Source: Salinisphaera sp040361255 (lineage in GTDB: Bacteria > Pseudomonadota > Gammaproteobacteria > Nevskiales > Salinisphaeraceae). From it: a stretch of DNA of 64,000 nucleotides. Location: contig NZ_APNG01000008.1 in assembly GCF_040361255.1 (NCBI RefSeq), forward strand, positions 1-64,000, read 5' to 3'. Position numbers and translations under genes: made by a program. How positions within the stretch are numbered: the stretch's first letter is position 1; every line of letters begins with the position of its first letter. This document shows, piece after piece, positions 1-8,641 of this stretch. The notes under the pieces were generated by a model. The model had not been told where the DNA came from, did not search any database, and worked only from the letters and a program-made list of their open reading frames with translations.

Positions 1-22
1 GGGTGCCGCCTCCTTCAATCGC

Positions 23-478
23 TCATACACCAGAAATGAGCGTAGCTCCCGCCACGACCGAGATCAGCTGTAAGAACGTGGGATCGGTGATCAGGTCGCG
101 ATGACGCCGTGCGAGCGGGCGCAGGATGTCGTGGACGAGATGCCAGGTATCCGAGTAGGCCGGATCGCGGATCGGCAGGGTAAAGCTGCCGTTGTGCATG
201 AGGTACAGGCCGGGTTCGATCTCGAACGGGTGGGCGTTGCAGGCGTTGACGTCGCCATGGGTCCGGCGGCGCAGGTGAATAGCCAGCTCGGAATCGGTAT
301 GCGAGCGCAGAAAGTCGATGGTGCGCGTGGCGTCGACATCCACATGGCGTTCGAGCACGGTTTCGCCGCTCCCGGTATGGCCCATCACGCCCCAGCCGTC
401 GGCGTTGTGCCGGGCAGCCGATTGGATGATCGGCTCCGGGACGGCGACGCCGGCGGGTTTGTGGATCAATACGCACAT
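23..478 (-). CDS. Class II glutamine amidotransferase domain protein, short
   Basis: The protein begins MCVLIHKP, so Cys2 becomes the N-terminal nucleophile once Met is removed, as in class II (Ntn) glutamine amidotransferases. HNADGWGV and MHNGSF follow, both typical of this fold, so it should release ammonia from glutamine. I chose the ATG at 478 because an upstream in-frame extension to 817 has no recognisable content and would bury the catalytic Cys. It is only 151 residues and stops in the sequence ISVVAGATLISGV, shorter than the usual 200-270 residues. It may be a minimal domain or have lost its C-terminus. The acceptor substrate is unknown. Confidence 0.75.
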   Translation of the reverse strand: MCVLIHKPAGVAVPEPIIQSAARHNADGWGVMGHTGSGETVLERHVDVDATRTIDFLRSHTDSELAIHLRRRTHGDVNACNAHPFEIEPGLYLMHNGSFTLPIRDPAYSDTWHLVHDILRPLARRHRDLITDPTFLQLISVVAGATLISGV

Positions 479-834
479 GGTCGTCGTTCTCCATCCGGCC
501 GACGCCTGGATCAGGCTGAATTGATGGCCTACTGTTTCGTGCACGGGCCGCAATGCCTGAATAGTCATCGCGAGGCGCCCGAAAAGCTTTAAGGGAATAT
601 AGAGCAGGTTGTATATTCCTAAAAAATATTGATTTGCGATATTGATATGCAAAACAGCGATAAAGGCGGCGGCGTAGAAACATCGCAATCTCGATTGCTT
701 CTGGCGCAATGCACGCCCCCACACGATGAACAACGCCGCCGACGACGAGCTGGTCGATCTCGGCCGCTGCGCGCTGCTGGGCGAGAACGCGGAGTCAACG
801 TCGTAGTCGTGACGCAATGCAGACGTCAGGCATA
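479..834. other. Non-coding stretch between amidotransferase and asd terminator
   Basis: No convincing gene is present. The middle part, about 590-660, is much richer in A and T than its surroundings and lies upstream of the amidotransferase, so it probably holds its promoter. It contains the inverted repeat listed separately at 594-619. Confidence 0.4.
594..619. promoter_or_regulatory. Inverted repeat upstream of the amidotransferase gene
   Basis: GGAATATA (594-601) and TATATTCC (612-619) are perfect 8-bp arms separated by 10 bases, in an AT-rich island about 115 bp upstream of the start at 478. The position and one-turn spacing fit an operator for a dimeric regulator. No regulator can be named. 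Confidence 0.4.
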
Positions 835-865
835 AAAAAGCCGGCCAAGCGGCCGGCTTTCTTGC
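835..865 (-). terminator. Intrinsic terminator of asd
   Basis: Read on the minus strand, a GC-rich hairpin (arms GCCGGCC and GGCCGGC around 841-857) is followed by TTTTTTA. It lies about 40 bp after the asd stop. Confidence 0.85.
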
Positions 866-901
866 GTTACGAGCGGGGCCGAAGCCCGGTCGTGTCAGCG
901 A

Positions 902-2020
902 TCAGTGACGCTCGCGCACGATATTGAGCATGCGGCGAATCGGCTCGGCGGCACCCCAGAGCAGCTGATCGCCCACGGTATAGGCGGCCAGATACTCGTC
1001 GCCCATGGCCAGCTTGCGCAGGCGGCCCACCGGGATGGTAAGCGTGCCCGACACGGCAGTGGCAGTGAGGTTTTCCAGCGTGGCCTGCTTTTCGTTGGGT
1101 ACGACCTTCACCCATTCGTTGTGCTCGGCGATGCGCTGTTCGATTTCCTCGATGGAGACGTTCTTCTTGAGCTTGATGGTGAACGCCTGGCTATGACAGC
1201 GCATCGAGCCGATGCGGACACACAGCCCGTCCATGGGAATCGGGTTGCCGTCGCGGCCGAGGATCTTGTTGGATTCGGCGCCCGCCTTCCATTCTTCCTT
1301 GGACTGGCCGGTTTCCTCGATGAGGGTATCGATCCACGGCAGGGCCGAGCCGGCCAGCGGGAAGCCGAACTGTTCCACCGGGAAGTTCGGGTCGCGCATC
1401 TTGGCGGTCACGTCGCGGTCGATATCCAGAATCGCCGAGGAGGGCGTATCCAGCTGGTCGGCCACGACATCGCGCAGCTGGCCCATCTGTACGAGCAGCT
1501 CGCGCATATGCTGGGCGCCGGAGCCGGAGGCGGCCTGATAGGTCATCGCACTCATCCATTCGATGAGATCGGCTTCGAACAGGCCACCCAGGCCCATGAG
1601 CATGAGGCTGACCGTGCAGTTGCCGCCGCAGAACGTCTTGGTGCCGCGATCGAGGTTCTTTTCGATCACATCACGGTTGACCGGGTCGAGCACGATGGTC
1701 GAATCCTCGGCCATGCGCAGCTTGCTGGCAGCATCGATCCAGTAGCCGTCCCAACCGGCGTCGCGCAGCGGCTGGTACATCTCGCCGGTGTAGTCGCCGC
1801 CCTGGCAGGTCATGATCACGTCCATGGCCTTGAGCGCATCGACGTCCTTGGCGTCCTGCAATGCCGGCACATCCTTGCCGATGTCCGGGCCGGGCTGGCC
1901 GGCCTGCGACGTGGAAAAGAACACCGGCTCGATGCCGTCGTAATCGTTTTCATCGAGCATGCGCTGCATGAGCACCGAGCCCACCATGCCGCGCCAACCA
2001 ACGAACCCTACTTTAAGCAT
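902..2020 (-). CDS. asd: Aspartate-semialdehyde dehydrogenase
   Basis: It reduces beta-aspartyl phosphate to aspartate semialdehyde with NADPH, in the pathway to lysine/diaminopimelate, threonine and methionine, in the cytosol. The N-terminus GFVGWRGMVGS is the nucleotide-binding loop. GGNC places the acyl-enzyme cysteine at residue 135, the position known in the E. coli enzyme, and a QAASGSGAQH segment follows. At 372 residues it has the length of the Gram-negative branch. It is transcribed alone and ends at a strong terminator. Confidence 0.97.
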   Translation of the reverse strand: MLKVGFVGWRGMVGSVLMQRMLDENDYDGIEPVFFSTSQAGQPGPDIGKDVPALQDAKDVDALKAMDVIMTCQGGDYTGEMYQPLRDAGWDGYWIDAASKLRMAEDSTIVLDPVNRDVIEKNLDRGTKTFCGGNCTVSLMLMGLGGLFEADLIEWMSAMTYQAASGSGAQHMRELLVQMGQLRDVVADQLDTPSSAILDIDRDVTAKMRDPNFPVEQFGFPLAGSALPWIDTLIEETGQSKEEWKAGAESNKILGRDGNPIPMDGLCVRIGSMRCHSQAFTIKLKKNVSIEEIEQRIAEHNEWVKVVPNEKQATLENLTATAVSGTLTIPVGRLRKLAMGDEYLAAYTVGDQLLWGAAEPIRRMLNIVRERH

Positions 2021-2396
2021 GCTTTAGCAACCTTTTCTAAGCGTGATTGATACACGTTCGTGCTTGGACATCAGTCTAACGTGAATCGCCGCTCGGTTCC
2101 GCCCATCCGCGGCCAAGCGTCGCGTGTGCGGTGTGGATGCCGGCTCGCCGGTTTTCGGCGTTCAGCGGCGTTCAGGTCGCCGTTACGGATCGGTGCCCGT
2201 GGCTGATCGCCGTCCGTCCCGGCGGGCTCGGCGCGTCGCCGGTCGACCCGGCCTATTGAATTAAAAGGGAATATCGCGGCGCGCACCGGAGATGAACTAC
2301 GCTGCATTAAAAATATCAATAGATAATTTTTGACATGTCAAAAAAATACGTTCAACCTCCGACCGATCCCGATATGCCGTAACAGGAGTGCGCACG
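2021..2396. other. Divergent intergenic region between asd and the CocE-type hydrolase
   Basis: About 375 bp with no gene that I can support. The right third (about 2255-2350) is AT-rich and should hold the promoter of the rightward hydrolase. It carries the 18-bp palindrome listed separately. The left part is GC-rich and shows nothing clear. Confidence 0.5.
2327..2344. promoter_or_regulatory. 18-bp perfect palindrome, candidate operator
   Basis: TTTTTGACATGTCAAAAA is perfectly self-complementary and sits 53 bp upstream of the GTG start of the CocE-type hydrolase. The core TTGACATGTCAA has the size and symmetry of operators bound by FCD-type GntR proteins, and one is encoded 3.4 kb downstream in the same cluster. 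The link to that regulator is an inference. Confidence 0.55.
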
Positions 2397-4223
2397 GTGG
2401 CGATTGATCCGATGTTTCGTCCCGAGAATTGGCTGGCGCAGCGAACGCCTGCGTTCGAGGGGGCCCGGCTTTCGTCCCGCTATCTGTCCATGCGGGACGG
2501 CATTCGGCTGGCGCTGGACGTCCATCTGCCCGGCGCTCGCCCTGCAGCCCACGATCGCTTTCCCGTCGTGGCTTTCTTCACGCCTTACTACCGGCGTATG
2601 AAACTCAAACCCGGCGCGCCGGCGGATACCGAGGCCTGCCCGAATATCGCGGTGTTCCGGTCGTTGCTACTGGCGCGCGGCTATGCGCTGGTGGCGGTCG
2701 ACGTGCGCGGCAGCGGGGCATCGTTCGGCGCGCGTACCGGGCTGCGTTCGCCCAACGAGCGGGGCGACTATCTCGAGATCGTGGAATGGATCAGCCAGCA
2801 GCCCTGGTGCAGCGGTTCGATCGGGGTGACGGGTATTTCCTACCTGGGGGCGGCGGCCGATTTCACCGCTTCGTGGGCGCATCCGGCGGTCAAGGCGATC
2901 GTGCCGCATTCGGCGGTCTGGGATACCTGGTCCAACCAGCTGTATCCGGGCGGGGTCATGTGCCGGCGGCTGGTCAAGGAATACGGCAACCTCATGGAGG
3001 CGCTGGACGACGACGCCGCCGAGGATCGCGCCAAGTTCCCCTATTTCCGGGGCGATCATTTCGACGGGCCGGCACCGGTCGACGACGATGTCGACGAAAC
3101 ACAGCTCAACGCCGCGCTCGAAGACCATGTCGCCAATTTCGATATGGCCGATTTCGTCCACCAGCTGCCGTTTCGTGATCGCGCGTTACATACGGTTCCC
3201 GATTTCACGTCGGCGATCATCAGCCCTTATCACTATGCCAACCGTGCCGCCGACGCGCAGACCGCGGTCTATACGATTTCCGGCTGGTTCGATGGCCACT
3301 ACTCGCGCGGCGCCGCACTGCGTTTCAACTGGCAGCAGAATCCGCACAAGCGCCTCATGCTCGGCGCCTGGGATCATGGTGCGCGCACCGGCATCAGCCC
3401 GTTCGCGCACGACCCGGCGCCGCAATCCAAGGCGCTGGCGGAAACGCTGCGTTTTTTCGACGAACATCTGATGGGCCTGGAGACAGGGCTGGCCGACGAG
3501 GCGCCCGTGCACTACTACACCGTGGGCGAGGAGCAGTGGAAAACCGCTGAAACCTGGCCGCCGGCCCAGGTCGAGGCCCGTACCTTGTACTTGCAGGCCG
3601 ATCATCGCCTGGGCGAGGCCGCGCCGACGGCGGGCGCCGAGGCCGATCGCTATGTCGGCGACTACCGGTGCGCCAGCGGCAACCAGTCCCGCTACAACCG
3701 CCTCTATGCCCAGGATGTGACCGATTATTACGGCGACTGGGACGGGCGCGATGCACGCATGCTCTGCTACACGAGCGCGCGCTTCGATAGCGCCATGGAA
3801 CTGACCGGCCACCCGGTCGTGCGCCTGTTCGTGGCAAGCGACACGGAGGATTGCGCGCTGTTCGTCTATATCGAGGATATCGATACCGAAGGCCGTGCAC
3901 ACCACGTCACCGAAGGCGTATTCCGGGCGCTGCATCGGCGTATCTCACCCGGCCCGGCGAACATTCCGCAGATCGGTCCGAGCCATAGTTTCGATGCGCG
4001 TGATGCGCGTTATCTCACCCCCGGCGAGTACAGCGAAATCGCTTTCGATCTGTTGCCGATTTCGTGGCTGTTCAAGCCCGGCCACCGCCTGCGTGTGGCG
4101 ATCGCGCTGGCCGACAGCGACCATTTTTCACGTATTCCGGACGGGATCGTGCCGACGATTGATGTGGCGCGTCATGCCGGTCGGGCTTCTCATATCGAAC
4201 TGCCGGTAATGCCGCGCGATTGA
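2397..4223 (+). CDS. CocE/NonD-family serine hydrolase (X-Pro dipeptidyl-peptidase S15 type)
   Basis: The alpha/beta-hydrolase half carries GISYLG with nucleophile Ser148. GWFDGHY and GAWDHG are candidate sites for the acid and His of the triad. The C-terminal third is the jelly-roll domain of cocaine-esterase-like proteins. Known members cleave esters or amides such as cocaine or glutaryl-7-ACA; the substrate here is unknown. I chose the GTG at 2397 because AGGAG lies 8 nt upstream (2384-2388); an in-frame GTG at 2388 overlaps that site. The 608 residues fit the family. An AtoE-like carrier and a GntR regulator follow on the same strand, so it may release a short acid from an imported or local ester. 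Confidence 0.85.
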   Translation: MAIDPMFRPENWLAQRTPAFEGARLSSRYLSMRDGIRLALDVHLPGARPAAHDRFPVVAFFTPYYRRMKLKPGAPADTEACPNIAVFRSLLLARGYALVAVDVRGSGASFGARTGLRSPNERGDYLEIVEWISQQPWCSGSIGVTGISYLGAAADFTASWAHPAVKAIVPHSAVWDTWSNQLYPGGVMCRRLVKEYGNLMEALDDDAAEDRAKFPYFRGDHFDGPAPVDDDVDETQLNAALEDHVANFDMADFVHQLPFRDRALHTVPDFTSAIISPYHYANRAADAQTAVYTISGWFDGHYSRGAALRFNWQQNPHKRLMLGAWDHGARTGISPFAHDPAPQSKALAETLRFFDEHLMGLETGLADEAPVHYYTVGEEQWKTAETWPPAQVEARTLYLQADHRLGEAAPTAGAEADRYVGDYRCASGNQSRYNRLYAQDVTDYYGDWDGRDARMLCYTSARFDSAMELTGHPVVRLFVASDTEDCALFVYIEDIDTEGRAHHVTEGVFRALHRRISPGPANIPQIGPSHSFDARDARYLTPGEYSEIAFDLLPISWLFKPGHRLRVAIALADSDHFSRIPDGIVPTIDVARHAGRASHIELPVMPRD

Positions 4224-4318
4224 CGTCGCGTGGCCCGGGGCGCGTACCAGGTGAGGGCCAGCGTCGATGCCCCGGATGTCGGATTTGTAATAACCAGACC
4301 TCAAAACGGGGGCTTTTC

Positions 4319-5635
4319 ATGCAATTGTTGACACGGCTTTGTTTGCGGTTCGTCCAGACCTGTCTGCCCAACGCGATGTTGCTCGCGATCGGCCTGACGC
4401 TGGTGGTATTCGTGCTCGGCCTGACCGTCGAGGGCCAGAGCGCCTACGTCATGCTCAACGGTTGGGGCGACGGTTTCTCCAATCTGTATAAATTCGCGAT
4501 GCAGATGAGCCTGATCCTGCTCACCGGCTTCGTGATCGCCAAGAGTCCGTCGGTCGGGCGCATGATCGACCGTCTGGCCGAGGTCCCCAACAATCCCGCC
4601 CAGGCCGCCGGCCTGATCGCGGTGGTCTCGATGGTGACGTTCTATATCAACTGGGGCTTCGGCATGATCGTCGGCGCCTTTCTGGCCCGCGAAATGGGAC
4701 GCCGGGTCAAGGGCCTGCATTTTCCACTCGCGGTGGCCGCCGCCTATTCGGGCGAGATCATTCGCGGTACCACGGCATCGATTCCGTTGCTGATGGCCTC
4801 GGAGGGCAATTTCATGCAGGACGTGGTCGGTGTCGTGCCGATCACCGAAACACTTTATTCCTGGTGGAATATCCTGCTGTCGCTGATGCTGCTGGTCCTG
4901 CTTTATGTCGTCTATACGCGGGTGCGGCCTGATGTCGACGAAATCAAGCAGTTCCAGGGCGAGGCGCTCGATAACGAGGTGGAAGCGGTCGATACCCGCG
5001 ATATGCCCTGGGCCGAGAAGCTCGAACATTACCGCCTGCCCAATATCCTGCTGGCACTGCTGCCGCTGGGCTATCTGGTGATCAACTTTCACGAGCTGGG
5101 TTTCACCCTGAGCCTGAATCTGGTCATCCTCATCTTCCTGACCATCGGGCTGTTGCTGCAGCCGAGCCCGGCGAGTTTCGGCATGGCGATCAAGGAAGGC
5201 GTGCTGTCGTGCCGCGGCATCATCATGCAGTTTCCGCTGTATGCCGGTATTGCCGGCATGGTCAAGACATCGGGGCTCGCCGACAGTCTGGCCATGTGGT
5301 TCGTCGAGATCGCCAACGTCCACACCTTTCCGATTCTCACCTTCATTTCTGCCGGCCTGATCAACATCATGATTCCGTCCGGTGGCGGTCAGTGGGCCAT
5401 ACAGGGCCCGATCATGCTCGAAGCCGCCAAAGCCATCGGCGCCGATATTCCGCAGACCATCATGGCTTTCACCTGGGGCGATGCCTGGACCAATCAGATG
5501 CAGCCGTTCTGGGCGCTGCCGCTACTTGGCGTGGCCGGTCTGTCGGCACGCGACATCATGGGCTATTGCGTGATGTGGACGTTGATCTGCGGGGTGACCA
5601 TTATGTCCGTGTTCGTACTATTGTCGGCCATGTGA
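4319..5635 (+). CDS. atoE: Short-chain fatty acid transporter, AtoE family
   Basis: A 438-residue inner-membrane protein with many hydrophobic helices, NWGFGMIVGAFLAREMG and PSGGGQWAIQGP. These are hallmarks of the AtoE/TIGR00366 short-chain fatty acid carriers, known for acetoacetate and short fatty acids. The ATG at 4319 follows a G-rich ribosome site; an open frame extending to 4220 is hydrophilic and unlike the family. It starts 95 bp after the hydrolase and precedes a GntR gene. The symbol is by family resemblance; the substrate here is not proven. Confidence 0.85.
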   Translation: MQLLTRLCLRFVQTCLPNAMLLAIGLTLVVFVLGLTVEGQSAYVMLNGWGDGFSNLYKFAMQMSLILLTGFVIAKSPSVGRMIDRLAEVPNNPAQAAGLIAVVSMVTFYINWGFGMIVGAFLAREMGRRVKGLHFPLAVAAAYSGEIIRGTTASIPLLMASEGNFMQDVVGVVPITETLYSWWNILLSLMLLVLLYVVYTRVRPDVDEIKQFQGEALDNEVEAVDTRDMPWAEKLEHYRLPNILLALLPLGYLVINFHELGFTLSLNLVILIFLTIGLLLQPSPASFGMAIKEGVLSCRGIIMQFPLYAGIAGMVKTSGLADSLAMWFVEIANVHTFPILTFISAGLINIMIPSGGGQWAIQGPIMLEAAKAIGADIPQTIMAFTWGDAWTNQMQPFWALPLLGVAGLSARDIMGYCVMWTLICGVTIMSVFVLLSAM

Positions 5636-5721
5636 CCCGGCGCGGGCGGGTGCCACTGCAATGTTAAAGTGGCGCCTGTCGCCGCCCGGCGGCGCGATCA
5701 TGGCTCGACGGACACGCGTGC

Positions 5722-6402
5722 ATGCGACAACCCCAGAAGCACAGCCTCAATGCACAGGCATTCGCGACGCTTAGAGGCGATATCGTCTCCTGCACCTTGA
5801 AGCCCGGCGCGACCATCAGCGAAGCCTGGCTGGCCGAGCATTACCCGCTGGGTAAGGCCGCGATCCGGCACGCGCTGGCACGACTGACCCAGCAGGGGCT
5901 GACCATCAATCAGGGGCGGCGCGGCTATACGGTCGCGCCGATCACCATCAAGAGTATTCGCGACAGCTACCAGGTGCGTCGTTTGATCGAGCCGGAGCTG
6001 TGCCGGTTGGTCGCCGGGCGGCTGGATGCGCAAACGCTGGCCCAGCTGCACGAATGCAGCGCGGCCAGCTATGACCGCAGCGACGCCGCCGAAATGGTTG
6101 CGTTTTCCGAGGCCAATCACCGCTTTCATTGCCTGATCGCCGAGGCGGCCGGCAATCAGCGGCTGACGCGTCTGATGCAGGAGCTGTCCGACGATCACCT
6201 GCGTATCGCCTATGTGAGCATGTTTCACGGCCAGTCGGGTCGGCACTGGAGCGAAGACCATGCCCGCATCGTGACGCAGCTGGAAGCCGGTCAGGCCGAA
6301 CATGCGGCCCGCACGATGCGCGAACATCTCGAAGCCAGCGAACAGGCCACGCTGGACGCGGTACTCAATCTGCCGGACTTGCTTGAGACGTCGCTGACTT
6401 AG
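5722..6402 (+). CDS. GntR-family transcriptional regulator, FadR/FCD type
   Basis: The 226 residues comprise an N-terminal winged helix (about 10-75, with LAEHYPLGKAAIRHALARLTQQGL as the recognition region) and an FCD effector domain (about 85-215). SEANHRFH, EDHARIV and REHLEAS supply the histidines that bind metal and a carboxylate ligand in this fold. It is on the same strand directly after the hydrolase and AtoE genes, so it is probably their local regulator, answering to an organic acid. The palindrome at 2327-2344 is its best candidate operator. Confidence 0.88.
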   Translation: MRQPQKHSLNAQAFATLRGDIVSCTLKPGATISEAWLAEHYPLGKAAIRHALARLTQQGLTINQGRRGYTVAPITIKSIRDSYQVRRLIEPELCRLVAGRLDAQTLAQLHECSAASYDRSDAAEMVAFSEANHRFHCLIAEAAGNQRLTRLMQELSDDHLRIAYVSMFHGQSGRHWSEDHARIVTQLEAGQAEHAARTMREHLEASEQATLDAVLNLPDLLETSLT

Positions 6403-6413
6403 TATCCATCGCG

Positions 6414-6444
6414 GCCCGACCTGGCGTGCGATGCCAGGTCGGGC
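6414..6444 (+). terminator. 12-bp stem-loop after the GntR gene
   Basis: Arms 6414-6425 and 6433-6444 pair perfectly over 12 bp with a 7-nt loop, 12 bp after the GntR stop. No T-run follows, so it may be a weak or factor-assisted terminator, or an RNA-stabilising hairpin. Confidence 0.5.
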
Positions 6445-6527
6445 TGCGTCCTTGATGCGGCGTTTGTCCCAGGTAGCCGCACCCAGACGTCGCCGCGACT
6501 TAACCGCCGTTGTGCGCTAACGCGGGC

Positions 6528-7385
6528 CTAGTTCTGGAGTTCCTCGCAATGCGCGTCGGTCCAGGCCTTGAGCTCGTTGAGTGCTGCCTCGAAGCGGGGG
6601 GATTCCAGCGGGGCGTGGCCGGGGTGGTGGCGCAGCACGTCGGCCATGGTGTTCATCTGCTCGCGCGGCGTGTCGGCATGGACTTCGCGGGCGGCCTCGG
6701 AGATGCTGTCGGCGATTTCCCGAAGCTGCTCGTTGTCGACTTCCACGCTGCCCGGCACCCCGAGGGCAACCACGGGCAGCAGCCCGGCGGCGGTGGTCAG
6801 GCAGTCCTGCATGCGACCCGGACCCATCTTGGAGAGTCGTTTCATGCCCTCGGCGGATTTTTCGCTCATCTGCGGCGATTGCGTGCCCGTGCTCGTGAGC
6901 AAGTCGTCGATACGTGACTTGTGCTTGTTGTAGAAGTCGACGTTGCGCTGGACCAGCGGCGGCATGCCCGGTGCCTGCCCATTGCCCTGGGTGACGAACG
7001 CGTTCACTTGCGCGAGCACCAGCGACATATACGCGCGTACATAGCTGCGCCCGTCGAAGTCATGGCGCGCGAGCAGTGCCCGTTTGCGCGGATCGGCGTC
7101 GAGCCGATCGCCGGCCTGCTCGATCGAATCCGCCATGTTGTTCGCCTGGGGCTGGGTATCATCGTCGCCGAGTGCGTCGATCTCGTCGCTGGCTTCGACG
7201 TCGGCCTCGACCGCTTCCAGACGCGACAGCAGGTCTTCGCTCAGAGGCATAATCGGTGGGCCGTCGGCGTTCGTCGCCCTGTTCGGCGCAGATGAATCCG
7301 GCCCCGGCTGACTATGGCCAACGAGCCAGCTCAAAACCAGCAACACGGCCACGGCCGTTTGTATCGCACGAATATGACGCATCAA
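6528..7385 (-). CDS. Secreted protein of unknown function
   Basis: I do not recognise this 285-residue protein. It begins with a short basic stretch and a hydrophobic segment (about residues 8-25) typical of a signal peptide. An acidic, alanine-rich region follows (about 45-85), then a helical domain with SYVRAYMSLVLAQVNAF and a single Cys in MQDCLTTAA, and another Cys near the C-terminus (DAHCEEL), which could form a disulfide. It is probably periplasmic. It has no obvious operon partner: it lies between a GntR gene and yceH. Confidence 0.6.
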   Translation of the reverse strand: MMRHIRAIQTAVAVLLVLSWLVGHSQPGPDSSAPNRATNADGPPIMPLSEDLLSRLEAVEADVEASDEIDALGDDDTQPQANNMADSIEQAGDRLDADPRKRALLARHDFDGRSYVRAYMSLVLAQVNAFVTQGNGQAPGMPPLVQRNVDFYNKHKSRIDDLLTSTGTQSPQMSEKSAEGMKRLSKMGPGRMQDCLTTAAGLLPVVALGVPGSVEVDNEQLREIADSISEAAREVHADTPREQMNTMADVLRHHPGHAPLESPRFEAALNELKAWTDAHCEELQN

Positions 7386-7621
7386 GGCTCCTGTTCGGTT
7401 GGATCGAAACCGAGAGCCTGTTGTACGTCGCGGCCGGCGTCCAGGCTAGCTGGCCAGATCAATACATTGCGCGTTAATTACTGTTTCGACAAAGAAAAGT
7501 CCAGACGGGCCGATACGTCGATCATACGCGCTGGCTTGTCGTCACAGACCGGGTTGGCGCCGCACCGGCCGCGTCCATCAACTGGGTCCGTAGCCGGGTC
7601 GACGCGTCAGCCAGTCTCGGC

Positions 7622-8281
7622 TCAGCCGGTTTCCCCAAGCTGCGCTCGTAAACGCGCATTTTCGGCTTCGAGTTCGTGTACCCGCGCTTCCAGTTCGGCG
7701 ATACGGCTCGGCGCCGAGGTCCCATCGCCGCGGGCCGCGGCCGTCTTCTGGGCATGGGCTGCGATATCCACCGGCCCGCAGAGCTGATGCATGAACTCAG
7801 CTTCCTTGCGACCAGGCGTACGGGGTAGCTGAACGAACAGCGCATGGTCGTCGTCGCCGAGCAGTTCGTTGACCGCGGCCGTCACGGCGGCGTTGTCGTC
7901 GAAGATGTGCAGCCGGCCGCTGCGTGCGCGCAGCTCGCCGGGTGTCTGCGGCCCGCGCAGCAGAAGGAGGGTAAGCACGGCGTACTGGCCCTGGGACAGC
8001 TGCAGGTCGTTGTAGGTGGTATTGCACAGACGCTGCTTGTATTTTTCGACGCCGTTTTTGAAGTTCTCTTCTATATGGACGAGGCTGCGATCGCGTAGCG
8101 CGCGGGCCGCGCGCTGAACCTCGGCCGGCTTGAGTGCCATGACCGGATCGCGCGAGGACTTCTGGTTGGCTGCATTGGTCAGCGCGTTGAGCGTGAGCGG
8201 ATACTGGTCCGGCGTGGTGACGGCCTTTTCCATCAGGCAGCCGATGATGCGGGCTTCGGTGGCGGTGAGTTGAGGCAGCAT
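7622..8281 (-). CDS. yceH: YceH family protein (DUF480)
   Basis: LTATEARIIGCLMEKAVTTP and LTNAANQKSSRDP are the signature of the YceH/DUF480 winged-helix family. RGPQTPGELRARSGRL and a C-terminal coiled coil (ELEARVHELEAENARLRAQL) follow. The molecular role of the family is not established. I chose the ATG at 8281 because it begins MLPQLTATEARI, matching the family N-terminus, with GAGAG upstream; 84 in-frame codons further upstream look non-coding. 219 residues is normal. Confidence 0.9.
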   Translation of the reverse strand: MLPQLTATEARIIGCLMEKAVTTPDQYPLTLNALTNAANQKSSRDPVMALKPAEVQRAARALRDRSLVHIEENFKNGVEKYKQRLCNTTYNDLQLSQGQYAVLTLLLLRGPQTPGELRARSGRLHIFDDNAAVTAAVNELLGDDDHALFVQLPRTPGRKEAEFMHQLCGPVDIAAHAQKTAAARGDGTSAPSRIAELEARVHELEAENARLRAQLGETG

Positions 8282-8641
8282 GAATCTCTCGCAACGGGGG
8301 AAATCGAAAGCGCGCAGGCGCTGCCAAGAGTCTAACGCGCGTTGCTCGATCCACCGGCGGCGATAGGCATAAAAAGTTCCTCGCCCATGACCGGGCGATG
8401 CAGCCCGGATCGCAAGCAAGACGCAGGCGCGATCGTCGCCATGCGCAATGTGTTTGAGCAGCTCGCTCGTTCTTGCCCTTGCACATGCGGGGAGGGGCGG
8501 CTGCCAACGACTATCGACGACGTGGCGATTCAACGCTTGTTGCAGAACGCCGGATCATCGCAATTCCGGATGATCAGTCTTATGGCGTGTGAGGGTAGAC
8601 TGCCGGCCTGCCGCGGTGTGCGACAGGCCGGCCCGACCGAC
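8282..8641. other. Intergenic region upstream of yceH
   Basis: About 360 bp with no supportable gene. It should hold the yceH promoter at its left end. The right end holds the 9-bp stem-loop at 8602-8632 that follows the phytase-like gene. Confidence 0.4.
8602..8632 (-). terminator. Stem-loop downstream of the phytase-like gene
   Basis: GCCGGCCTG (8602-8610) pairs with CAGGCCGGC (8624-8632) around a 13-nt loop, 10 bp after the stop codon. It is not followed by a clear U-tract. Confidence 0.5.

Noticed and set aside
479..817. N-terminal extension of the amidotransferase
   Set aside because: It would place the catalytic Cys internally and shows no domain or signal for processing.
2330..2335. 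TTGACA as a -35 box for the hydrolase gene
   Set aside because: No reasonable -10 element follows 17 bp downstream; the hexamer is half of the perfect palindrome.
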